Shown here piece by piece: positions 1 to 6,133 of a stretch of DNA of 10,516 nt. A program made the translations under genes and the position numbers. Origin of the DNA: Candidatus Aerophobota bacterium. Lineage in GTDB: Bacteria; Aerophobota; Aerophobia; Aerophobales; B47-G16. The stretch is taken from the NCBI GenBank assembly GCA_003648815.1, contig QMPZ01000041.1:1-10516 (forward strand), in the 5' to 3' direction. The stretch's first letter is position 1. Each line of letters starts with the position of its first letter. The notes below the pieces were generated by a model that made no database searches, was not told where the DNA came from, and saw only the letters and a list, made by a program, of their open reading frames with translations.

Positions 1-26
1 ATACTCATAAGCCTGACCTCTGTATA

Positions 27-62
27 ATTAAAAATGCGGACCCGCCAAAGCCGCGGGTCCGC
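27..62 (-). terminator. Rho-independent terminator (or attenuator) after the binding-protein gene
   Basis: A perfect 9-bp GC-rich inverted repeat (36-44 GCGGACCCG, 54-62 CGGGTCCGC) with a 9-nt loop lies 18 bp beyond the stop codon of the binding-protein gene. Read on the minus strand, the right arm is followed by ATTTTTAATTATA, an imperfect U-tract. This is the expected form of an intrinsic terminator for the leftward gene. In sugar ABC operons such a hairpin can also be a partial stop that keeps the binding protein more abundant than downstream permease genes. The window ends too soon to tell which applies. Confidence 0.85.
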
Positions 63-80
63 GTTCCATCTATCTCTCGA

Positions 81-1082
81 TCATCCTGCCATTCCCTTTT
101 CGACAAGCGGAGCAATAAAGTCCACATTTGTCTTATCTATCAACCCGACTCCGGTGTCGATATGAAGACCGGCAATTTTGTATTTGACTGTCAGATAGAT
201 TTGGAAAATCGGCAAAAATCCTTGCAGGAATGGTTGTTGGCTGTGCACCAGATCCACATAGCCACTACGTATGCCCTCAAGCGTTGGAGGGGCAAGGTCA
301 AAGCCCGCGCCAAATACATCATCTGGCCCCAAACGGGCGGCCCTAAAGTATGCTGGCAGTGTAGCGGTAAGCTGTCCGTGGTCGGTAATGACCAGCTTGC
401 AATCCGGATGCTTTTGAAGATAACCCACTATGATGGGAATGCCAGCAGACGCATCCTTATCCACCTCTGGTGAGATCTCCAGATAGTCGACCGTGAGCCC
501 CGCTTCCTTAAGGGCATCTATAGCTCCTTTAGTTCTCAGGCCACGGGTCGGTTCTCTCAAAAGTCCCCATACTAAGGCCCTATTTCCTTTGCCTAAGCCT
601 GCTCTTTCCACAGCTGCCTTACCTAACATATAGCCAGATCCATATAGGTCCTGGCCAACGTAGCCGAAGCCGTTTACCTTGTACTTCTCTTCGAGCTCAG
701 GAAGGGTCACGTTCTGGCTGGTTACGATAATTCCTACCCTCTCAGCCTCTTCAACAAAAGGTTTGAGCGCTTCTACCCCTGGATGACCCATAATAGCTAT
801 TCCATCGGGGTGTACTGCGACGGCTTGTTGAAATTGCGATACCATCTTGTGCGGGTTCCAGTCCGACCATATGTACTTCACATCCACTCTATCTCCCAAT
901 ATCTCTGCGGCAGTTTTCGCACCATTATAGACCACGGTTGAGAAAGTTCCTCCAGGAGGACCTCCACAGAAGAAATATATCACTATGGGCTCCTCCTTTT
1001 CTTGTGATATCGCCGGCCCTGTTAACAGTGCTATTCCCAGACCTACTACTGCCATCAAAGAGCTTAATTTTTTAAACCTCAT
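81..1082 (-). CDS. Periplasmic sugar-type ABC transporter substrate-binding protein (RbsB/Peripla_BP_4-like)
   Basis: This 333-residue protein is probably the periplasmic binding component of an ABC importer for a sugar or sugar-like ligand. It starts with a signal peptide: basic residues RFKK, a hydrophobic stretch at about 8-24, and a likely cleavage after AIS (24-26). There is no lipobox cysteine, so a soluble periplasmic protein is inferred. The mature part has the two-lobe type 1 binding-protein pattern: a first strand at about 33-38 followed by a Gly/Pro-rich loop (40-45), NGAK at 53-56, a DGIAIMGHP segment at 93-101, and TKGAIDALKEAG at 184-195. The FDLAPPTLEGIRSG segment (261-274) and the SQQP motif (281-284) match the ligand-binding C-terminal lobe of RbsB-like proteins. 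The ATG has an AAAAGGAGG Shine-Dalgarno site 8 nt upstream. The gene has its own promoter and terminator and no permease or ATPase beside it. The ligand cannot be read from the sequence; autoinducer-2 or a polyol are alternatives. Confidence 0.88.
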   Translation of the reverse strand: MRFKKLSSLMAVVGLGIALLTGPAISQEKEEPIVIYFFCGGPPGGTFSTVVYNGAKTAAEILGDRVDVKYIWSDWNPHKMVSQFQQAVAVHPDGIAIMGHPGVEALKPFVEEAERVGIIVTSQNVTLPELEEKYKVNGFGYVGQDLYGSGYMLGKAAVERAGLGKGNRALVWGLLREPTRGLRTKGAIDALKEAGLTVDYLEISPEVDKDASAGIPIIVGYLQKHPDCKLVITDHGQLTATLPAYFRAARLGPDDVFGAGFDLAPPTLEGIRSGYVDLVHSQQPFLQGFLPIFQIYLTVKYKIAGLHIDTGVGLIDKTNVDFIAPLVEKGMAG

Positions 1083-1149
1083 TTATTTTGCCTCCTTTTT
1101 CGCCTTCTCCCCAGGATATGGGTCTGTTATCTTAATCTTTCACCTCCTT
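1083..1149 (-). promoter_or_regulatory. 5' leader of the binding-protein gene with two Shine-Dalgarno sites
   Basis: The leader carries two strong anti-SD complements. The proximal one (1091-1099, AAAAGGAGG) is 8 nt from the ATG and decides the start. A second, longer match (AAGGAGGTGA, 1140-1149) lies about 50 nt further upstream and has no ATG after it. The only frame open from it begins with ATT at 1136-1134, gives 17 codons (translating as IKITDPYPGEKAKKEAK) and stops with a TAA at 1083-1085, directly abutting the ATG of the gene. It could be a ribosome standby site or a coupled leader peptide. The sequence itself is plain, but the function is speculative because ATT starts are very rare. 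Confidence 0.4.
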
Positions 1150-1195
1150 CTGGCCCTATTTTTCTTTTCTTGTAAGAAATCTAACTTCATTAGTA

Positions 1196-1224
1196 ATTAT
1201 TAGTAGATTTTCTTTTTTTGTCAA
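1196..1224 (-). promoter_or_regulatory. Strong sigma70-type promoter for the binding-protein gene
   Basis: On the minus strand a perfect -35 box TTGACA (1219-1224) is followed after exactly 17 bp by AATAAT (1196-1201), five of six bases of the -10 consensus. The spacer is A-rich. Transcription would start near 1189 and give a leader of roughly 107 nt before the ATG at 1082. An imperfect inverted repeat, TTTCTT and AAGAAA eight bases apart, overlaps the -35 box and might be an operator. This is the best promoter match in the window and makes the gene independent of the upstream operon. Confidence 0.8.
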
Positions 1225-1236
1225 GAAAGTTACATT

Positions 1237-1256
1237 AAATTGGATAAAATTGGATA
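1237..1256. repeat. Two tandem 10-bp repeats upstream of the promoter
   Basis: The plus strand reads AAATTGGATA twice without a gap (1237-1246 and 1247-1256), followed by the first bases of a third copy. The unit length is about one DNA helical turn, so both copies face the same side of the helix. The array begins 12 bp upstream of the -35 box of the binding-protein promoter, the usual place for activator binding sites. A regulatory role is inferred from position and phasing; the binding factor is unknown. Confidence 0.5.
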
Positions 1257-1340
1257 AAAATAGGTTAACTATAAAGATTTGTTTTTTATTATAGGGAAGC
1301 AGTGAAACGTTGAGGAAATCGCTCTGAAGAAATGGATGAA

Positions 1341-2444
1341 TTACATTTTCTTCCAGTAGATGATGGCATCCTCGGTGTTGTAGTAATGAGGACGAATAGC
1401 TATCTTTTGAAATCCGAGTTTTTCATAAAGTTTCTGGGCGGCTACGTTGGATTGGCGGACCTCCAGAGTAACCATGGTCAGTCCTTGATCTCGGATATGT
1501 TCAAGGATGAACCTCATCAGCCTTTCTCCCAGTCCCTTTCTTCTGAAGGAGGGATGTATGGCGAGGTTTACCAGGTGGGCTTCATCACCTATCCTCCAGT
1601 AACCAGCATAACCTACCAACCTGTTTTGATATTCCATTACCCAATAATAGGCAAAATCCCTTTTTTCAAGCTCTACAAGAAAGGCATGCACAGGCCAGGG
1701 ATTGGGAAAGGAAACTCTTTCAATTTCGCTGACCGCTGCTATGTCCTCCTTCCTCATTTGACGGATGTTTATCCTCTCCGAGGTCTTTTTAAAGCTTGGG
1801 GATGAGATGTACAGGGGAACAAGATGTGAGGGTAAATCTTTCTTTCCCTCTTTAATTCTTTTTTCTCCTAATTTGAGCAAAGCAGACGCCACAGGCAGGC
1901 TCCCCCTGAGGATGAAAAGAGGCTCGCCTGTCTTCTTGAGCTCCTCGGCCTCTTCTTCTTTGAGGACGAACGTTACCTTTTCCGGAGTAAGATTTTCTCT
2001 TTCCCGGATGATCTTTTCCAGGGAGAGAAAAAGAGGCTCGCTCAATCTTTTAAAATTTTCCCCTCTTCTTTCATAAAACTGTGCGTAATATTCATCTCCA
2101 TAAGCTTTAAGAAGAGGACAGACGATTCCCTTCAAGGGAGGGGAAAGGGCCAAAACGTCCAAAGTGGAAATCCCCACTAAGGGTATCTTCATGGCGTAGG
2201 TCAAGGATTTGGCCAGGCTCACCCCAATTCTCAAGCCAGTGAAGGAGCCAGGACCTGAGCTTACCACAATTCCCTTTAAGTCCTTAACTTTTGACCCGTT
2301 TTTTTTCAGCAAGCTGTCCAGGGCAGGCAGGATATGTTCCGAGGTTAGACGCTCTGAAAGAGGTTCGATGGCTATAACCTTTCCATCCTTTCCCAGACAC
2401 AGAATTCCTTTTCTCGTCGAGGTATCTATTCCTAAGAGAAACAA
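1341..2444 (-). CDS. tsaB-rimI: TsaB-RimI fusion: t6A tRNA modification subunit plus ribosomal S18 N-acetyltransferase
   Basis: This 367-residue protein joins two normally separate enzymes. Residues 1 to about 215 are TsaB, with GIDTST at 5-10 and the signature SSGPGSFTGLRIG at 62-74. TsaB is the ASKHA-fold partner that dimerizes with TsaD and, with TsaE, attaches threonylcarbamoyl to A37 of ANN-decoding tRNAs. Residues about 224-367 are a GNAT acetyltransferase of the RimI type. The acetyl-CoA loop is RRKGLG (301-306); the likely catalytic pair, from comparison with Salmonella RimI, is Glu328 in LEVR and Tyr340 in KLYEKLGF; and the C-terminal YYNTEDAIIYW matches RimI. RimI acetylates the N-terminal Ala of ribosomal protein S18. 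Translation starts at TTG (2444-2442), placed by GGGAGG six bases upstream; the ATG at 2459-2457 is out of frame and soon stops. The gene begins 13 nt after the tsaE stop and ends the operon. TsaB-RimI fusions are known from other bacteria. Confidence 0.95.
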   Translation of the reverse strand: MFLLGIDTSTRKGILCLGKDGKVIAIEPLSERLTSEHILPALDSLLKKNGSKVKDLKGIVVSSGPGSFTGLRIGVSLAKSLTYAMKIPLVGISTLDVLALSPPLKGIVCPLLKAYGDEYYAQFYERRGENFKRLSEPLFLSLEKIIRERENLTPEKVTFVLKEEEAEELKKTGEPLFILRGSLPVASALLKLGEKRIKEGKKDLPSHLVPLYISSPSFKKTSERINIRQMRKEDIAAVSEIERVSFPNPWPVHAFLVELEKRDFAYYWVMEYQNRLVGYAGYWRIGDEAHLVNLAIHPSFRRKGLGERLMRFILEHIRDQGLTMVTLEVRQSNVAAQKLYEKLGFQKIAIRPHYYNTEDAIIYWKKM

Positions 2445-2450
2445 CCTACG

Positions 2451-2456
2451 CCTCCC
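2451..2456 (-). promoter_or_regulatory. Ribosome binding site that fixes the TTG start of tsaB-rimI
   Basis: On the minus strand GGGAGG lies six bases before the TTG at 2444 and directly after the tsaE stop codon (2458-2460). No in-frame ATG or GTG fits the TsaB N-terminus (FLLGIDTST), so the site supports initiation at TTG, with the ribosome probably reloading right after tsaE. Confidence 0.7.
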
Positions 2457-2457
2457 A

Positions 2458-2934
2458 TTATGAGGTTATCTTCTTTATCTTCTCCACTATTTCTTCATAA
2501 GGCGTGCCCTGAGGCTGGAAGGTGATCCTTCGCTGGAGGAGATCTATCATTTCTAAGTTCACCTTCAGGTAGGATGCCTTCAGCAGGTCCTTCATCCTGT
2601 CTGCCCATTCAATTACTACCACCCCCCTTTTTTGATGGAGGTATTCCTCATATCCTAAGGATATGATCTCCTCCTTGCTTCTTATTCGATAAAGGTCCAG
2701 ATGATAAAGGGGAATGGGCCCATCGTACTCGTGAATGATGAGATAGGAGGGACTCCTGACTGAGGAGACAGTTCCAAGTCCCTGAGCTATTCCCTGGACA
2801 AGGGTAGTTTTTCCGCTACCCAACTCCCCTATCAGAGCCACAATGGATGAGGGAGGCAAGACTTTTCCCAGCATCTTTCCCAACTTGCGGGTCTCCTCAG
2901 CATTCCTGGTCACTATGGATAGCATCTTGTTCAA
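2458..2934 (-). CDS. tsaE: TsaE, P-loop ATPase for tRNA t6A37 threonylcarbamoylation
   Basis: TsaE is the small ATPase that binds the TsaB-TsaD complex and is needed for repeated cycles of t6A synthesis. Numbered from the start chosen here (158 residues), it shows the Walker A loop GELGSGKTT (36-44), SPSY (61-64, usually SPTF), HLDLYR (78-83) and IEW (108-110), in the family order and spacing. Length is normal. The start is uncertain. The TTG at 2934 has AAGGA at a 6-nt spacing and gives an N-terminus like that of Bacillus homologues. The ATG at 2925 is in frame but its nearest AAGGA is 15 nt away. The ATG at 2994 also has AAGGA but would add a basic extension unlike the family. All three lie inside the end of the thiamine gene, whose stop is at 2897-2899, so translation is probably coupled. 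Its partner gene tsaB follows directly. tsaD is not in the window. Confidence 0.93.
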   Translation of the reverse strand: MNKMLSIVTRNAEETRKLGKMLGKVLPPSSIVALIGELGSGKTTLVQGIAQGLGTVSSVRSPSYLIIHEYDGPIPLYHLDLYRIRSKEEIISLGYEEYLHQKRGVVVIEWADRMKDLLKASYLKVNLEMIDLLQRRITFQPQGTPYEEIVEKIKKITS

Positions 2935-3982
2935 TCTTTTTCCTTCTCGCCTCCTGGATTTTCTCGTAAAGCTGACAGGTGGCCGATCCCACATCTTTTT
3001 CCTTAAATACAGCGCTTATCACCGCCACCCCATCTGCTCCTGCCCTTATAACCTCTCCTACATTTTCCCTGTTTATGCCTCCTATGGCTACCACAGGGAT
3101 ATTTACTTTTCTTTTAACCTCACTGATTATTTCCACCCCCTTAGGAGGGCCGGAGTTGGGTTTGGTTTGAGTAGAAAATATGGGACCGACCGCGACATAG
3201 TCAGCACCTTCCTTCTCTGCTTTTTGAGCCTGCTCGATGGAATGGGTGGAGATGCCGATGATCTTATCCTCTCCCATTATCTTTCTGGCAAATGCTATGG
3301 GTAGGTCCTCCTGGCCTAAGTGCACGCCATCCGCTCCAGAGGCTACGGCTATATCCACCCTATCGTTTACGATGAAAAGAGCTCTTTTTCCGATGATCTT
3401 TCTCATCTTGATGGCCCTGTTCAGAAAACTGAGGGTGGAGGAGGCCTTTTCTCGAACCTGAATCACCGTAGCTCCGCCCGATATCACCTTCCTTATCTTC
3501 TCCTCGAATTCTTTCCCTAACAGGTTGGAGTCAGCTATGACGTATAGGCTAAGATCAGGGATAGTCTTAGCAAAGGCTATCTCCGTCTCTTTTTCTAAAG
3601 TGTAAGTTTGAAAGCGAATCTCCTTAAACTTCATCTCTAAGGAGGGAACATCCAATAGTTTGCTGAATTCTTCCAGGCTCCTTTCCGCCTCCTCGACTCT
3701 CTTAAAGTTAGCTCTGATCAACTCCCTGACGTTTTTCCTTTTCTCCTCCTTAAAAGAGGCTCCTACGTCTTTTCGAGAGTCACGATATTTCAAGAGTCCT
3801 TCGGGTCCAAGCTCGGGGATTTTCTCCCTCATCTTTATAAGAGAGTGGCGCATTTGCCTTGCTCTGTGAGCAAGTTGAGAATCATTTAAGATGAACCTTA
3901 CTCCATCCTCAATCACCCGCAGCCCTTCGCTAACTCGATCGAGGTTTACATCTATTATTCGATAAATTTGCTCTTGTCTCAT
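2897..3982 (-). CDS. thiE: ThiD2-ThiE fusion: thiamine phosphate synthase with N-terminal ThiD2 domain
   Basis: This 361-residue protein combines two thiamine synthesis domains. Residues about 5-125 match ThiD2 (RIIDVNLDRVSEGLRVIED at 8-26, RQMRH at 42-46, YRDSRKDVG at 66-74), proposed in the literature to be an alternative hydroxymethylpyrimidine phosphate kinase and typically fused in front of ThiE. Residues about 143-345 are ThiE, a TIM barrel that joins HMP pyrophosphate and thiazole phosphate to make thiamine phosphate. Visible ThiE motifs are QVREK (175-179), NDR (206-208), HLGQED (221-226), STHS (245-248), GPIFSTQTKP (266-275) and AIGGI (299-303). The ATG at 3982 has AAGGA seven bases upstream and begins 15 nt after the stop of the exporter gene. 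The 3' end overlaps tsaE by some 30-40 nt, depending on the tsaE start. No TPP riboswitch or other thi gene is visible, so expression seems tied to the operon. The ThiE call is firm; the kinase activity of ThiD2 is inferred from the family. Confidence 0.93.
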   Translation of the reverse strand: MRQEQIYRIIDVNLDRVSEGLRVIEDGVRFILNDSQLAHRARQMRHSLIKMREKIPELGPEGLLKYRDSRKDVGASFKEEKRKNVRELIRANFKRVEEAERSLEEFSKLLDVPSLEMKFKEIRFQTYTLEKETEIAFAKTIPDLSLYVIADSNLLGKEFEEKIRKVISGGATVIQVREKASSTLSFLNRAIKMRKIIGKRALFIVNDRVDIAVASGADGVHLGQEDLPIAFARKIMGEDKIIGISTHSIEQAQKAEKEGADYVAVGPIFSTQTKPNSGPPKGVEIISEVKRKVNIPVVAIGGINRENVGEVIRAGADGVAVISAVFKEKDVGSATCQLYEKIQEARRKKIEQDAIHSDQEC

Positions 3983-3997
3983 AAATAAATCCTTGTT

Positions 3998-6133
3998 TTA
4001 CCGATTCATTTTGCTGGTGGCAAAAGGCTTAAATTGAAGCTTGTAAAGGTAGTGATAATATCCCTTTTTTCTCAAAAGCTCCTGATGAGTACCCATCTCT
4101 ACAATTCTTCCCTTGTGAACTACGAGGATTTTGTCGGCATCCCTCACCGTGGAGAGTCGGTGGGCTATGATAAGGGAGGTTCGTCCAAGCAGGAGTCTCT
4201 TCAAGCTTTGCTGGATGAGAAGTTCTGTCTCGGAGTCAATGTTGGCAGTGGCCTCGTCCAGGATGAGAATCTTAGGATCAAAGGCTAAAGCTCTGGTGAA
4301 GGCTAAAAGCTGCCTCTGCCCCTGTGAAAACTCCGCTCCTCTTTCTCTCACCTCTGCTTCATATTTTCCAGGAAGTCTTTCGATAAAGATATGAGCATTT
4401 GTATGTCTTGCTGCCTCCCACAACTTCTCGTCAGAGATGCTACTATTTCTGAGCCTTATATTGCTTTTAATATCCCCTGAGAAGAGGAAGGTGTCCTGGA
4501 GAACCAGGCCAATCTGAGATCTGAGGAAGGAAAGGTCTAAATCCCTTATGTCGACTCCATCCAATAAAATTTTCCCCTTTTGGAACTCATAGAAGCGAAG
4601 AAGAAGGCTTATAATTGATGTCTTTCCTCCACCAGTATGACCCACCAAGGCTACCTTTTCTCCCGGCATAACGGTGAAGGAGACGTCTTTTAGCACCCAC
4701 TCCTCATCTTTATAGGAAAACCATACGTTTTGAAATTCTATCTTTCCCTTCAGGTTGGCGATTTTCTTGCCCTTGCCCCGGTCTTCCCTTTTTTGGTCTA
4801 AAAGCTGAAAGATTCTCTCAGAGGAGGCCATAGCTGACTGAAGGATGTTGAACTTTTCCGCAATGTCCCTGATTGGCCTGAAGAACATCTCGGCATAGGA
4901 AAGGAATGCCGTCAGACCTCCTAAGGTGAGGGCCTCAGTGATCACCCTGCTTCCTCCCTGCCAGATGATAAGCGCAAGAGCAGATGCACCTATGATTTCT
5001 ATGAGGGGTCTAAATATGGCGAAGACGAGTAACTGGTGCATGCTGGCCATATACTTTTCGTGATTTATCCTCTTGAAGTTCTCGAGGTTTGTCTTTTCCT
5101 GAGTGAACAGCTGAATTATTCTCATTCCGGAGATGCTTTCGGCGGTGAAGGCGTTAAGCTTGGCAAGTTTTCTTCGCACCTCCCGAAAGGCCTTTCTCGC
5201 CTTTACACGGAAGACGAAGCTGATGTAAGCCATCAGCGGGCTGAAGAGGAGAAAGAGCAGGGTTAGCTCAGGGTTCATCCTGAACATGACCACCAGGATG
5301 CCAGCGAGCAAGAATACGTCCTTAAGGCCGGCGACGAGGACCGTGGTGTACATCTCGTTGACCGCCTCCACGTCGTTGGTAGCCCGGGTGACCAGCCTTC
5401 CTATGGGATTTTTGTCAAAGAAGGAGATGGGAAGAAGGAGCAGATGGGAAAAGATCTGAACTCGCATGTCATACATTATCCTCTGACCGCTGTACTGGAG
5501 CAGGTAAATCTGGGCGAAGTTGAAGAAGAAGCTTAAGATGAGGATGGAAAAGAAGATAAGGCAGAGAAATTTTAGCCGTGAAAGGTCTTTTTCTCTAAGG
5601 AGCCTTAAGTCACTGCTTTCAATTTTCTTTATGTTCTCCGAGGAGATGAAGAAAAGCTGTCCACTTTTTTGAGTAAAGATAGAGGGGTATTTTCTGATTA
5701 TGGCTAAAACTTTTTCCTTCTTTTCATCGGTTAGCTTCGAAAGGTCTATGCCTAAGAACCTTTCCTTTGAAAGGTAGCCTTTTGCCTCAAGGTCGACCTT
5801 ATCCTCCTTTCTTACCCGCGATAGATCTATGAAGTAAAAGTCTTCTTTTAGGGGATGAAGGTATTCCTTGTATCTTCTTTTGATGGAGTTCTCAAACAGG
5901 GCATTTTTCCCGGAAAATTCTAATTCAGCATAAGAGGGAACTAAACATTGATCGATGGCCATTTTGGTGATGTAGGGAAGAGAGATGTCAAGTATCGCCG
6001 TAAAGAGGGTGATTATCGTCGCCAGAAGGAAAAGGAACTTGTAACGCTTAACGTATTTCAGGAGCCTTTTCAATAGCTTGAAGCTGTAAATTGCACCTAA
6101 CTTTTTTTCCTCTAAATAATCATCTTCCATCAT
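3998..6133 (-). CDS. ABC exporter subunit, TM288-like (catalytic Glu kept, degenerate signature), with large external insert
   Basis: This 711-residue half-transporter has a type IV exporter membrane domain followed by an ATPase. Its site-forming residues are Walker A GHTGGGKTS (498-506), Q-loop Gln546, a degenerate signature FSQGQ (602-606) in place of LSGGQ, Walker B ILILDE with catalytic Glu627, and switch His658. With the 590-residue partner encoded just upstream it should form a heterodimer in which Glu627 works at the one consensus ATP site. TM1 (about 33-60) and TM2 (about 188-213) are separated by roughly 125 residues instead of a short loop. By the usual topology this insert (about 62-187, DNA 5573-5950) lies outside the cytoplasmic membrane; it is charged, lacks repeats of a recognized domain, and holds IDLS twice (102-105, 129-132). 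That makes the protein about 110 residues longer than TM288. The ATG overlaps the partner's TGA by 4 nt; a second ATG follows at once. Substrate unknown; lipids or drugs are typical for the family. Confidence 0.93.
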   Translation of the reverse strand: MMEDDYLEEKKLGAIYSFKLLKRLLKYVKRYKFLFLLATIITLFTAILDISLPYITKMAIDQCLVPSYAELEFSGKNALFENSIKRRYKEYLHPLKEDFYFIDLSRVRKEDKVDLEAKGYLSKERFLGIDLSKLTDEKKEKVLAIIRKYPSIFTQKSGQLFFISSENIKKIESSDLRLLREKDLSRLKFLCLIFFSILILSFFFNFAQIYLLQYSGQRIMYDMRVQIFSHLLLLPISFFDKNPIGRLVTRATNDVEAVNEMYTTVLVAGLKDVFLLAGILVVMFRMNPELTLLFLLFSPLMAYISFVFRVKARKAFREVRRKLAKLNAFTAESISGMRIIQLFTQEKTNLENFKRINHEKYMASMHQLLVFAIFRPLIEIIGASALALIIWQGGSRVITEALTLGGLTAFLSYAEMFFRPIRDIAEKFNILQSAMASSERIFQLLDQKREDRGKGKKIANLKGKIEFQNVWFSYKDEEWVLKDVSFTVMPGEKVALVGHTGGGKTSIISLLLRFYEFQKGKILLDGVDIRDLDLSFLRSQIGLVLQDTFLFSGDIKSNIRLRNSSISDEKLWEAARHTNAHIFIERLPGKYEAEVRERGAEFSQGQRQLLAFTRALAFDPKILILDEATANIDSETELLIQQSLKRLLLGRTSLIIAHRLSTVRDADKILVVHKGRIVEMGTHQELLRKKGYYHYLYKLQFKPFATSKMNR

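Noticed and set aside
162..473. 103-codon plus-strand reading frame within the binding-protein gene
   Set aside because: It is antisense to a gene with a signal peptide, promoter, ribosome binding site and terminator, and no independent signal supports it.
1269..1294. Inverted repeat CTATAA/TTATAG as terminator of the tsaB-rimI operon
   Set aside because: The stem is only six A/T-rich pairs with a 14-nt loop and no U-tract follows on the minus strand. No convincing terminator is seen here, so read-through is possible.
1332..1805. 157-codon plus-strand reading frame
   Set aside because: It lies entirely antisense to the well-supported tsaB-rimI fusion, and no recognizable protein motif is seen.
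2843..3304. 153-codon plus-strand reading frame antisense to thiE and tsaE
   Set aside because: Both genes on the other strand have clear family motifs. This frame shows none.
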